Shown piece by piece: positions 1 to 8,327 of a stretch of 22,649 nucleotides of DNA. How positions within the stretch are numbered: the first letter of the stretch is position 1; every line of letters begins with the position of its first letter. Source of the DNA: a virus; the IMG/VR virus record IMGVR_UViG_3300023180_005099, positions 1 to 22,649 of that record; one strand, written 5' to 3'. The translations under genes and the position numbers were made by a program. Below the pieces are notes generated by a model. It saw only the letters and a list, made by a program, of their open reading frames with translations, was not told the origin of the DNA and did no database searches.

Positions 1-1512
1 TTACCCATCGGTGATAACCTTAATTTAACAGGGTCGGGTATTGTTGGTGCTGGTAATATTGCCGCAACAAGTTTAACGATTGCCGGAGTTCCATATAATC
101 CATTTAGTGGTGCATATGCTGACTTAACTGGTAAGCCAACTATTCCATCGGATACAGATGATATTGTTGAAGGTACTAAAAAATATTTTACAGACGAGCG
201 TGTTGATGATCGTGTATCAAATTTACTAGTTGCAGGCCTTGGCATTAATTTAACTTATAACGACACTGCTAATACTATTACTATTGAAGCAACAGGTATT
301 GGATCTGGATCTGGCGGCGGTTCTACTACACTTGCTGGTCTAACAGATGTTACTTTAACTGCTCCTACAACAAATCAAATTTTAAAATACAACGGTACTG
401 AGTTTGTTAATACATCAATAGCATATTCAGAAATTACTGGCAAACCTACACTAGCAACTGTCGCAACATCAGGCAGTTACAACGATTTAAGTAACAAGCC
501 AATTATTCCAAACGATATTAACGACTTACTTGATGTTGACACTTCAACAACTCCGCCTACAAACGGACAAGTTCTTAAGTGGTTAAACAACAAGTGGGTA
601 CCAGCAGATGATATTACATCAGGTGGCGGCGGTCTTAATGCTGACACACTTGACGGCTTTGATAGCACATACTTCCTAGACTGGAACAACATTACTAACA
701 AGCCTGTTTACACAGTTAGTGATTTAGATGACACTAGTATTACAAACTTGCAAGGTAATGAAATTTTATCTTGGGACGGATTAAGTTGGGTTAATGTTAC
801 TAATGCTCCAGACTTTGATGATGTTACTAATAAACCAACTACACTTGCAGGTTACGGCATTACTGACTCACCATCAGTTCTTACAGATTTAAACATTGTA
901 GATGGAACTGCTAATCAAATTTTAAAAACAGACGGCGCAGGCGGATTTAGTTTTACATCAACATTAAGTGGTACTTCAATTGCTAACGCAGGATCAATTG
1001 GATTTAGTGCCGGAGTTACTATTAATGAATTTAGTGCTGATGGCACACTAGCAGGTGATAGTAATACAGCAGTACCTACAGAATCAGCAGTTAAAGCATA
1101 TGTTGATAATGCTGTAGGCGGACAAGCAGTAGGACTTGATTCAAGAAGTACTTCGGCAACAGTAACAAATAGTATTGCAAACAATGTTTCAGAGAACGTT
1201 ACATTTACAGGATATAAAGCATACGGACTAATGCAAATACAAACATCTGCTCCGGCTTGGGTAAGATTATATATTAGTTCAGCGGCAAGAACAGCAGATG
1301 CTAGTAGAGCAGAAGGTGTAGATCCTGATCCAGATGCAGGCGTAGTTGCTGAAGTTCTAACATCACCTACCAGTCTTACAATTCCTTTTGGTCCAATGGT
1401 AATGGGTTGGAACAGTGCAAACGACACAGCAATTTATGCGGCAGTAAAAAACAAAAGCGGATCTACTTCAGCAATTACTACAACATTGACGATACTCAAA
1501 CTGGAGGCTTAA
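1..1512 (+). CDS. Tail fibre protein, C-terminal part (5' end outside window)
   Basis: The frame is open from the first base to the TAA at 1510-1512, giving 503 visible residues. A TTG at 748 is only an internal Leu codon. The protein is built of short repeats. LTGKPT/ITNKPV-type units recur at about residues 43, 145, 166 and 228, and NQILK/GQVLKW-type units at about 125, 187, 251 and 305. A YFTDERVDDRV segment lies near residue 63. Such repeats are typical of beta-rich trimeric phage fibres. The last ~130 residues, after a SAVKAYVDNAVGG linker, form a separate domain that contains VRLYISSAARTADASRAEG and ends in TLTILKLEA. I associate this ending with marine T4-like phage fibres and infer a distal or receptor-facing tip. 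The next gene starts 3 nt downstream. The fibre assignment is strong; its exact place on the virion is not known. Confidence 0.8.
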   Translation, partial: LPIGDNLNLTGSGIVGAGNIAATSLTIAGVPYNPFSGAYADLTGKPTIPSDTDDIVEGTKKYFTDERVDDRVSNLLVAGLGINLTYNDTANTITIEATGIGSGSGGGSTTLAGLTDVTLTAPTTNQILKYNGTEFVNTSIAYSEITGKPTLATVATSGSYNDLSNKPIIPNDINDLLDVDTSTTPPTNGQVLKWLNNKWVPADDITSGGGGLNADTLDGFDSTYFLDWNNITNKPVYTVSDLDDTSITNLQGNEILSWDGLSWVNVTNAPDFDDVTNKPTTLAGYGITDSPSVLTDLNIVDGTANQILKTDGAGGFSFTSTLSGTSIANAGSIGFSAGVTINEFSADGTLAGDSNTAVPTESAVKAYVDNAVGGQAVGLDSRSTSATVTNSIANNVSENVTFTGYKAYGLMQIQTSAPAWVRLYISSAARTADASRAEGVDPDPDAGVVAEVLTSPTSLTIPFGPMVMGWNSANDTAIYAAVKNKSGSTSAITTTLTILKLEA

Positions 1513-1515
1513 CAT

Positions 1516-4203
1516 ATGTCTTTGGCTAAGAAAGTCTTAAAACAAGTGTACATGGTTACACTAAAAAGCAAAGACGATCTAAATGATTTTTATGACGATA
1601 TGCAGACCGAGGGCGGTTCTCTTTATATTCCCGATAGAGCAATAGTTCCAAACAATCAACGTCCTAATTCACGTACAACAGAATATTGGTTAAGCGGTGC
1701 AGAAGCAGAACTAGTAAGAAATGATCCTCGTGTAAAAGCAGTTGAACTTAACCCTAAAGATAGTGGCATTAAGGTTGATGAATTTTCTGTTTCACAAACA
1801 GGTAATTTTGATCGTGATTCTGGAACAACTAATACAGATTTAAATTGGGGTCTATTACGACTTCTTGATGGTGAAAATAGAACTAATTGGGGTAGTTCAT
1901 TTACATCAGTAAACACAACAATTGAATTTAATGCTACAGGTAGGAATGTTGATCTAGTTATTTGTGACGGAGATGGATTAAACACTGGTCATCCAGAGTA
2001 TACTCAACTTTCAGGACAAGACACAGATGACGGCTCCGCATCAAGAATTGTACAATATAACTGGTATCAGCATAATCCAACAGTAACAGGCGGAAGTGCA
2101 GGAACATACTCATATAGTAATCCTGGAAGTTATCATGCTAATCACGTTATGGGTACAGCAGGCGGTAACAGACACGGTTGGGCAAGAAACGCAAACTTGT
2201 ATAACCTATACTACTATGCAGGCGCTGTTGGCAACAACAACTTTCCTTACGTGTATGACTACATTCGAGCATTTCATGAAAACAAAAGTGTTAATCCAGC
2301 AACTGGAATTAAAAATCCTACAGTAGTTAATAGTAGTTGGGGTATGAGTATTTTCCCTCAGGAATGGAGTTTTAGTTCAATTGATGCTGTTACATATAGA
2401 GGAACTAGATTTGTTCCAAGCGGTAGTATTGTTTATGAAGGTGCTAACGGAGTTTATAGTTCTACGGCATCACTAGCAACATTTACAGCAGATCCAGATA
2501 ACGGACTTGGACAACGTATTACTACAAGTGGTAGCGAAGGTGCAATCAATGGTGACTTTAATAGCACACCAACTGGTTGGACAAGGATTGGTGGACAAAT
2601 TAGTTTAGTTACAAGTACTGTTCCTAATGCTAGTTATACTGCTCTAATTCAAGGACCAACTACAATTACCTACAAACACAATGTTGCTACCCAAGGTTTA
2701 ACAGGTATTTCAAGTGTAGACCTAACTGTAACTATTCAAGACTCAGGATCTAATATTATTCATACTAACAGTAACAGTGACACATCAATCGAAGGTGGTC
2801 TTGCTGAAGTTGATTTGATCAGTGGTAACATTAACTTGCCTAATAACGAACAATATAGTATCACCTACGAAAGTACAGTAACAGAAGCATCTAGTCCTAC
2901 AACTTCAACTGAAATAAATTGTACTATTGTAAACTATCAAGCGGCGAATCCAGCGGCATCTATTACATCTTTAGGTACACAAACTATTTCAAGCACTGCT
3001 ACTATGACTGCTAGTGTTACTCCGACATCAGGAAATAATGACGACGGTTACTGGCAAATTAGTTTACCATTTAACATGACTTACCTAAGCCAAAGTTATA
3101 ACACAGTTTATCTAGGTACTAACAGTTACCTAACATTTGGTGCTGGTTCTAACCAATATTCAGGCATTGATGAAAATACTCCAGCCCTTCCAAAGATTAT
3201 GGTTGCAGGTGGAGACAGAAGTGCCCAAAGGATTTATTACGGAGCAAGTGGCAGTGTAGGTAGTAGAATCTTTAGTGTTATTTATGAAGGGCATACTACA
3301 TATACTGGTGGTGTGCTAGGTTCGCCTACAATTAAATATGAATATAAATTTTACGAAGCAACCCCAACACAAATAGATTTAATTATTGAATCAAATAATG
3401 CTAAGAGTTCTACAGGAACTTTTACAACAGCACAACTTAATGGTTGGGGTTTTATAAGTGGAGCGAGAATTCCTTTAAGAGTTGCGGCACTTGATGCAGA
3501 CATTGAAGATGCAATTGATGCTGGAGTTATTACAATAGGAGCCGCAGGTAATGGTAGTTGGAAACACGATGTTCCGGGTGGTCCTGACTGGGATAACACT
3601 TTTGAAATGAATGGTAATACATATTATTATATGCGAGGTACATCTCCCACAGCAAACGATGATCTTGTAAATGGTGATTATGATCTTCCTAATATTTGCG
3701 TAGGAGCCACTGATACTGCACTAACAAACGGTTTAGATAGAAAAGTTTATTTTAGCGACTGCGGTCCTGGTGTTGACATATACGCACCTGGACATTATAT
3801 TATGAGTCCTTTGAATACTTCATTTCCGTCCACAACTTATTTAGATCCTAGAGATTCGAATTATAGGGTTGGAAAAATTTCAGGTACATCAATGGCTAGT
3901 CCTCAAGTTGCTGGCCTAGTTGCTTGTTTGATGGAGACATATCCTCACTTCAAACAAGAAGATGTAAAAGCGTATCTACAAAGTAATTGGGCAGTAGAAG
4001 GTCAATTATACGATGCTACTGCTACTGATATTCCAACAGACTCAGATGACTTACAAGGATCGCCAAACCTACACGCTAGATATTATTTTGAACGGCAACT
4101 AACCGGTGCGTTATATCCTCCACAGAAAAGACAAAGCAGACCGTCTGTAGGAGCGTTATATCCTCGTCCAAAACGTTCAATAAGAAAGCAACCACCAGAA
4201 TAG
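1516..4203 (+). CDS. Subtilisin-like (S8) virion-associated protease with large insert
   Basis: 895 residues; the ATG follows GGAGG (1503-1507). Residues ~9-85 resemble an inhibitor-I9-like propeptide, ending in NDPRVKAVELNP. The S8 catalytic triad can be placed as Asp at 151 or 153 (VICDGDG followed by HPEY), His207 in YHANHVMGT (canonical HGTHVAGT), and Ser792 in SGTSMASPQVAG. Asn679 in GAAGNGS fits the oxyanion position, and VVNSSWG at ~270 is a typical core strand. Between that strand and Asn679 lie ~400 extra residues. They include a beta-rich module at ~505-655 (YWQISLPFNMTYL, VYLGTNSYLTFG) that I recognise from other marine phage virion proteins. The C-terminal tail is basic, with a repeated GALYPxxKR motif. 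Its place among fibre genes suggests a tail-associated protease for virion maturation or surface degradation. Activity is inferred. Confidence 0.85.
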   Translation: MSLAKKVLKQVYMVTLKSKDDLNDFYDDMQTEGGSLYIPDRAIVPNNQRPNSRTTEYWLSGAEAELVRNDPRVKAVELNPKDSGIKVDEFSVSQTGNFDRDSGTTNTDLNWGLLRLLDGENRTNWGSSFTSVNTTIEFNATGRNVDLVICDGDGLNTGHPEYTQLSGQDTDDGSASRIVQYNWYQHNPTVTGGSAGTYSYSNPGSYHANHVMGTAGGNRHGWARNANLYNLYYYAGAVGNNNFPYVYDYIRAFHENKSVNPATGIKNPTVVNSSWGMSIFPQEWSFSSIDAVTYRGTRFVPSGSIVYEGANGVYSSTASLATFTADPDNGLGQRITTSGSEGAINGDFNSTPTGWTRIGGQISLVTSTVPNASYTALIQGPTTITYKHNVATQGLTGISSVDLTVTIQDSGSNIIHTNSNSDTSIEGGLAEVDLISGNINLPNNEQYSITYESTVTEASSPTTSTEINCTIVNYQAANPAASITSLGTQTISSTATMTASVTPTSGNNDDGYWQISLPFNMTYLSQSYNTVYLGTNSYLTFGAGSNQYSGIDENTPALPKIMVAGGDRSAQRIYYGASGSVGSRIFSVIYEGHTTYTGGVLGSPTIKYEYKFYEATPTQIDLIIESNNAKSSTGTFTTAQLNGWGFISGARIPLRVAALDADIEDAIDAGVITIGAAGNGSWKHDVPGGPDWDNTFEMNGNTYYYMRGTSPTANDDLVNGDYDLPNICVGATDTALTNGLDRKVYFSDCGPGVDIYAPGHYIMSPLNTSFPSTTYLDPRDSNYRVGKISGTSMASPQVAGLVACLMETYPHFKQEDVKAYLQSNWAVEGQLYDATATDIPTDSDDLQGSPNLHARYYFERQLTGALYPPQKRQSRPSVGALYPRPKRSIRKQPPE

Positions 4204-4211
4204 GATAAATA
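4204..4211 (+). promoter_or_regulatory. T4-type late promoter motif GATAAATA (abuts ATG)
   Basis: GATAAATA directly follows the TAG stop of the protease gene. It matches the T4 late promoter TATAAATA in 7 of 8 positions. Only 5 nt separate it from the ATG at 4217. With the T4 spacing (motif at about -13 to -6) the transcript would begin at the A of ATG. The other GATAAATA/AATAAATA copies in this window lie 21-24 nt before their start codons, so this one is exceptional. Confidence 0.6.
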
Positions 4212-4216
4212 TTAGT

Positions 4217-4882
4217 ATGGCAATTAATTTAGTAAACATCGGCGGCGTAGCAAATGACGGAACAGGTGACGATCTACGCGAAGCGTTTGTAAAGGTTAAC
4301 AATAACTTTACAGAACTAGATAACCGTAATCCTGAGCAAACTACTGCATCTAACCTAGGTACAGTAGGTGAAGGCGTCTTTGCACAAAAAAGCGGATTTG
4401 ATTTACAGTTTAAGAAAATTGTTGCTGGCGGAAATGTTACTGTAACATCTGACGCAAATGGTGTTATTATTTCAAGTGTTGGAGGACTACAAGCACTAGT
4501 AGTTAGTACAGATGCAGGAAATATTACACTTGCAGAAGGTGATACATTTACTATTGCTGGCGGTACAAATGTAAACACTGCTACACAAGGGCCTGATGGT
4601 ATTGTAATTAATTCTCTTACAGAACTATCCAGTGATGCTACACCTCAACTAGGAGGCACATTAGATGGTCAAGGCAACAAAATTCTCAATGTAAGAAATA
4701 TTGAAAGTTTAGTATATGATGTTGATGTTCGTGATGTATACGGATTCAACTTTGGTACTATTACAAAATCTGCGTCAAGTATTATTGAGTTTTTAGGTAC
4801 AACAATAGATGTTGATTTAGGCACTGTTGTTACACCTACAGACGTTGATATTGATGTAGGAACTATTACAAACCCACTTTAA
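4217..4882 (+). CDS. Virion structural protein (fibre or baseplate-associated)
   Basis: 221 residues. The N-terminus (NIGGVANDGTGDDLREAF followed by VNNNFTELD) is a segment I know from the N-termini of marine T4-like virion proteins. The middle is repetitive and low in complexity: GNVTVTSDANGVII, GNITLAEGDTFTIAGG and LGGTLDGQGNKILNV, the last being a classic fibre motif. The tail is rich in Asp, Val and Thr (VDVDLGTVVTPTDVDIDVGTI). There are no catalytic motifs, signal peptide or TM segment. The only SD-like AGGA (4202-4205) is 11 nt from the ATG, so translation may depend on a transcript starting at the adjacent late promoter. It lies between a fibre-linked protease and an Ig-like structural protein. 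I infer a fibre, adaptor or whisker component and cannot name a T4 counterpart. Confidence 0.65.
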   Translation: MAINLVNIGGVANDGTGDDLREAFVKVNNNFTELDNRNPEQTTASNLGTVGEGVFAQKSGFDLQFKKIVAGGNVTVTSDANGVIISSVGGLQALVVSTDAGNITLAEGDTFTIAGGTNVNTATQGPDGIVINSLTELSSDATPQLGGTLDGQGNKILNVRNIESLVYDVDVRDVYGFNFGTITKSASSIIEFLGTTIDVDLGTVVTPTDVDIDVGTITNPL

Positions 4883-4899
4883 TCCAAGTAGCAATATCC

Positions 4900-4907
4900 G
4901 ATAAATA
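4900..4907 (+). promoter_or_regulatory. T4-type late promoter motif GATAAATA
   Basis: GATAAATA lies 21 nt before the ATG at 4929, in the 46-nt gap between structural genes. The predicted +1 is near 4913, giving a 16-nt leader with an AAGGA ribosome site at 4917-4921. It is flanked by short inverted arms TATCC/GGATA (4895-4899 and 4913-4917). Confidence 0.65.
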
Positions 4908-4928
4908 CTATTGGATAAGGAATAATAA

Positions 4929-7475
4929 ATGGCTACAATCTGGACACAACAAACTAACACTACACTAGGTATTTTTGCTGAAAATGCCGCTGTTAGAATT
5001 GCACTCCCACTTAATACTATATCAAACACTATTGATACTGTAGAAGTAATTAGTGGTAAACTTCCTGGCGGTTTACGTCTTGAAGGGTTGTTCATTGTAG
5101 GTGCTCCTTTTGAAGTTGAACGTCTTACAGAATTTAGATTTGTTCTTAGAGCAACTGATGCTAATAATACTATTGAAGATAGAACATTCAATATTCAAAT
5201 AAACGGTGCTGACGAACCTATTTGGGTTACTCCAGAAGGATTAATACCAGTTGACCCAGGAGAAAAATATTTTGTATTAGACAATACACTATTAGACTTC
5301 CAACTTAAAGCAATTGACGCAGATTTACCTGCAGGTGATAGTTTAGAATATTTTATTGCAGACGATGACGGAGAACTTCCTCCAGGCACACGTTTAACAA
5401 GTGATGGTAGAATTGTAGGTGTAGTTGAACCTGTATTAGCATTAGATACTAGAGCAGGCAATGGTGCATACGATACAAACATTTATGGAACATTCCCGTT
5501 TGACTTTGGTGAAAGAAGTGCAAACGGTTATGACAGTTTCTTTTATGATACAAGAATTTATGACGATAGAATTCCAACTAAACAGCCTAGAAAACTAAAT
5601 CGTTTTTATGAATTTATTGTTAGTGTTACAGACGGTGACACTATTACAAAACGTAAATTCCAAATCTATCTAGTTGGTGATGATTTCTTAAGAGCAGACA
5701 ATACTAAGATGCAACTTGCTAATGGATTGTTTACTGCTGATAATACATACTTAAGAACACCGTTGTGGCTTACTCCTTCCAACCTAGGATACAGAAGAGC
5801 CAATAACTACCTAACATTCTTTTTAGATGTTTTAGATACTGAAACTATTTCAGGTAGACTAGTTTATCAACTTGAAGATTTAAATGACGATGGCAGTGCA
5901 AGTACACTCCCTCCAGGAATGGAACTCGATACAATCAACGGAGAAATTTTAGGTAGGGTTCCTTATCAACCAGCAGTAACTAGAGAATATAAATTTACTG
6001 TTAAGGCTACTAGACTAGGAGGTGTGCCTGAAACTATTCTAGCAAGTAAAACAAAAACATTTACTGTAAAAATACTGGGCGAAGTAGACTCTACTATTAA
6101 ATTCCTAACACCTTCAAACTTAGGTAGTATTAGTGCAAACTTTATTTCAACCCTATTTATAAAAGCAGAAACATCTGTTCCGGATTCAAGATTATTGTAT
6201 AGCATTGTAAGTGGTAGATTACCTTCTGGATTAGAACTAGATATAAGCGGTGAAATAATCGGCAAAGTAAATCAGTTTGGTAGTGCTGGCAAACCAGGAC
6301 TTACAACATTTGATAGTGGTGCTATGACATTTGACGGTGCTAAAACTATCATTGATAGAGAATTTAAATTTACAGTTAAAGCAGAAGATCGTTTCGGGTT
6401 TAGTGCAGTTGAACAAGAATTTTCAATTAATGTATTAGATCCAGACGATAACTTATACAGTAACCTATACATGAGACCTTTCTTAAAACAAACAGTAAGA
6501 GATGCATATTCGGCGTTTGTCTCAGATCCGAATATTTTTCCACCTGACTTAATTTATAGAAGTGGTGATACAGAATTTGGTGTACAAAAAGATATTAAGA
6601 TGTTAGCATATGCTGGTATTTTAACACAAGACATTAGGACCTATGTAGCGGCTTCGGCGAAAAATCATAAACGTAGAAAATATCGCCTAGGCGATATTAA
6701 AAAAGCAGTTGCAAAAAATGCCGGTTCGAACGAGGTCATTTACGAAGTAATTTACATTGAAGTAATTGATCCGTATATGCCAACTAAAGGTAATCTTGCA
6801 AAAACATTGAAAACATCAACAACAGAAAAGAAAATAACTGTTGATAGTGTACAGTTCGAATCGTTAGATGATAATACTGCACTTGGAAGTGGAACTAGTA
6901 GTTTCGATTTAGAAACACGTGGGGTTGCCAACCCAATAATTAGTGTAACTAGTATTGGTAATGATTTAGAAATTATTACAAGAAATGGTAGAGTTGTTTA
7001 TCCAACAGTTGGTAACATTATTGTAACCCTAAGAGCAGGCGGAACAGTCACATCAGTACAACAATTTGAAATTAAAAAAGCAGAACCATACAGATTTAGA
7101 CCTATTTCAAATACAATCAAAATTGATAGTGATGCTGTTAAGGTCAGCCAAAATAACTCTAACATTAAGTATATTTCTAATATTAAAAATATGCGTGATC
7201 GTATAGCAGAAACTGGTGTTACAGAACGTGACTTTTTACCACTTTGGATGCGTACTGCACAGGAGGACAGCGTCCAAGAATTAGGGTACGTTACAGCAGT
7301 TCCTATTGCTTACTGTAAAACTGGAGCGGCAGACGAAATTTTACTCAATATCAAAAACCAGGATTTCGACTTTAAAACAATAGATTTTGATATTGATAGA
7401 TACATTATAGATAGTACAACAGGAAAAAGTGAAGATCAGTATATACTGTTCGCAAACTACGATTACAATATATAA
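4929..7475 (+). CDS. Large virion protein with Ig-like/He_PIG-type repeats
   Basis: 848 residues, no catalytic motif. It has at least four copies of a putative-Ig (He_PIG, cadherin-like) signature, LPxGLxLx followed by GxIxGxV. They are at ~45-60 (GKLPGGLRLEGLFIVGAP), ~149-166 (ELPPGTRLTSDGRIVG), ~325-342 (LPPGMELDTINGEILG) and ~428-447 (GRLPSGLELDISGEIIG). Each is followed by a strand such as EFRFVLRATD or REFKFTVKAED, as expected for tandem beta-sandwich domains. The repeats are separated by WVTPEGLIP, LWLTPSNLGY and FLTPSNLGS linkers. The last ~350 residues are different: mixed alpha/beta, with basic stretches, probably assembly or attachment contacts. The start has AAGGA (4917-4921) and a late promoter. 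I infer a long tail-fibre or baseplate-fringe protein; a carbohydrate-binding role is only a family association. Confidence 0.7.
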   Translation: MATIWTQQTNTTLGIFAENAAVRIALPLNTISNTIDTVEVISGKLPGGLRLEGLFIVGAPFEVERLTEFRFVLRATDANNTIEDRTFNIQINGADEPIWVTPEGLIPVDPGEKYFVLDNTLLDFQLKAIDADLPAGDSLEYFIADDDGELPPGTRLTSDGRIVGVVEPVLALDTRAGNGAYDTNIYGTFPFDFGERSANGYDSFFYDTRIYDDRIPTKQPRKLNRFYEFIVSVTDGDTITKRKFQIYLVGDDFLRADNTKMQLANGLFTADNTYLRTPLWLTPSNLGYRRANNYLTFFLDVLDTETISGRLVYQLEDLNDDGSASTLPPGMELDTINGEILGRVPYQPAVTREYKFTVKATRLGGVPETILASKTKTFTVKILGEVDSTIKFLTPSNLGSISANFISTLFIKAETSVPDSRLLYSIVSGRLPSGLELDISGEIIGKVNQFGSAGKPGLTTFDSGAMTFDGAKTIIDREFKFTVKAEDRFGFSAVEQEFSINVLDPDDNLYSNLYMRPFLKQTVRDAYSAFVSDPNIFPPDLIYRSGDTEFGVQKDIKMLAYAGILTQDIRTYVAASAKNHKRRKYRLGDIKKAVAKNAGSNEVIYEVIYIEVIDPYMPTKGNLAKTLKTSTTEKKITVDSVQFESLDDNTALGSGTSSFDLETRGVANPIISVTSIGNDLEIITRNGRVVYPTVGNIIVTLRAGGTVTSVQQFEIKKAEPYRFRPISNTIKIDSDAVKVSQNNSNIKYISNIKNMRDRIAETGVTERDFLPLWMRTAQEDSVQELGYVTAVPIAYCKTGAADEILLNIKNQDFDFKTIDFDIDRYIIDSTTGKSEDQYILFANYDYNI

Positions 7476-7479
7476 TGCA

Positions 7480-7487
7480 GATAAATA
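7480..7487 (+). promoter_or_regulatory. T4-type late promoter motif GATAAATA
   Basis: GATAAATA is 21 nt before the ATG at 7509, the same spacing as at 4929. The predicted +1 is ~7493, giving a 16-nt leader with an AGAGAGGA ribosome site just before the start. Confidence 0.65.
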
Positions 7488-7508
7488 ATAACATAGAGAG
7501 GACATAAA

Positions 7509-8093
7509 ATGGCAAGTAACATTGATGACGTAAGTATTAACTCGCAATATCCTGTTGCAGGACAGGACAACGATTCACAAGGATTTAGAGATAACTTTGG
7601 AGTTATCAAAAACAACTTTGTGGCGGCAAAAGCAGAAATTGAATTACTGCAAGATAATACTGCAAAGAAAAACGAAGCAAACAACTTTTTAGGAAATAAT
7701 ATCCTAAATGCTAACCTAGTAAATATTTCAGAAGAACTAAACGCTGGCGGAACAGTTACATCCTCTCAAAACGTTGATTTTGCTAACGGTCCACTTCAAA
7801 CATTTACTATGGGTGGTGATGTTACTTTAACTACTACTAACTGGCCAGAATCAGGTAAAGTAGGTAAACTAAGATTAATGATTGTAAACGATGGTACATC
7901 AAGAACATTAACATTAGGAACTGAAGCAGGTAGTACCCTTAAATTTCACAATGATTGGCCAACAGTAGACGGAAATCAGAACTTTGTAAACACACTTACA
8001 ATTGACAGCGACGAAAATCCAAAAGTTATTGATATGTGGACTTACAATGCTGGTTCATCAATTTTCGTACAATATGTTGGACAATTTGCGTAA
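7509..8093 (+). CDS. Virion structural protein, small fibre/baseplate type
   Basis: 194 residues. The N-terminal segment (NIDDVSINSQYPVAGQDNDS, then GFRDNF and IKNNFVAAKAEIELLQ) is like the N-termini of other marine phage virion proteins and includes a short amphipathic coiled-coil stretch. The C-terminal ~100 residues form a beta-rich domain with LTTTNWPESGKVGKLRLMIV and then MWTYNAGSSIFVQYVGQFA. I recognise this last part as a module shared by many cyanophage structural proteins. There is no enzyme motif, signal peptide or TM segment. It is led by a late promoter and a good ribosome site, and its stop overlaps the next start (TAATG), so the two are probably co-translated. The exact virion position is unknown. 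Confidence 0.65.
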   Translation: MASNIDDVSINSQYPVAGQDNDSQGFRDNFGVIKNNFVAAKAEIELLQDNTAKKNEANNFLGNNILNANLVNISEELNAGGTVTSSQNVDFANGPLQTFTMGGDVTLTTTNWPESGKVGKLRLMIVNDGTSRTLTLGTEAGSTLKFHNDWPTVDGNQNFVNTLTIDSDENPKVIDMWTYNAGSSIFVQYVGQFA

Positions 8094-8317
8094 TGTTTCA
8101 CCCAATTGAAGAAAACTTAAACAATTATACAACTCCGCAACTAGAAAATAGAATGCAGGATTTATCCAAAAAGTTCTTCATGACTAGAAACCCTGAAGTT
8201 AAAAATCAAATGGCAACACTAATTGAAATGTATAGATTAGAGTTACGTAGCCGTTACGCACAGGAAATGGCAAAAAATCAAGATAAAGATCTTGACAATT
8301 TAATAAATGTATCGTAA
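8093..8317 (+). CDS. Small conserved phage protein, function unknown
   Basis: 74 residues, starting at the ATG within TAATG, which overlaps the stop of the structural gene before it. A longer reading of this frame from 8036 would add a Cys/Trp-rich stretch inside that gene and is unlikely. The protein is predicted to be almost all helix (NYTTPQLENRMQDLSKKFF, then NPEVKNQMATLIEMYRLELR) and ends in DLDNLINVS. It has no Cys, TM segment or catalytic motif. I associate this kind of short helical protein with the tail/baseplate cluster of marine T4-like phages but know of no function. Overlap with a virion gene suggests a late-expressed assembly factor or minor virion component. The downstream sigma70-like promoter begins inside its last codons. 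Confidence 0.6.
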   Translation: MFHPIEENLNNYTTPQLENRMQDLSKKFFMTRNPEVKNQMATLIEMYRLELRSRYAQEMAKNQDKDLDNLINVS

Positions 8318-8320
8318 AAT
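8292..8320 (+). promoter_or_regulatory. Sigma70-like promoter, predicted leaderless start
   Basis: TTGACA (8292-8297), a 17-nt spacer, then TAAAAT (8315-8320). This is a perfect -35 box and a 5/6 -10 box at ideal spacing. The next 6 nt lead straight to the ATG at 8327, whose A would be +1. The -35 lies inside the end of the previous gene. There is no Shine-Dalgarno sequence before this ATG. Confidence 0.6.
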
Positions 8321-8327
8321 ACATTTA
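8304..8327 (+). promoter_or_regulatory. Perfect 8-bp inverted repeat over promoter -10 and ATG
   Basis: TAAATGTA (8304-8311) and TACATTTA (8320-8327) are exact inverse complements with an 8-nt loop. The right arm ends on the A of the start codon at 8327. In RNA read through from upstream this would form a hairpin at the start; RNA begun at the local +1 would lack the left arm. As DNA it could also be an operator, since it surrounds the -10 box. Confidence 0.55.

Noticed and set aside
748-1512. TTG at 748 as the start of a 254-aa gene
   Set aside because: The frame is open without a stop from base 1 and the repeat pattern continues through 748, so this is the interior of a longer tail-fibre gene.
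3773-3801. TTGACA-17-TATATT inside the protease gene
   Set aside because: It is deep in coding sequence with no gene start nearby; in AT-rich DNA such a match is expected by chance.
8036-8092. Longer start for the 74-aa protein
   Set aside because: The added 19 residues lie within the preceding gene; the TAATG overlap gives the natural start at 8093.
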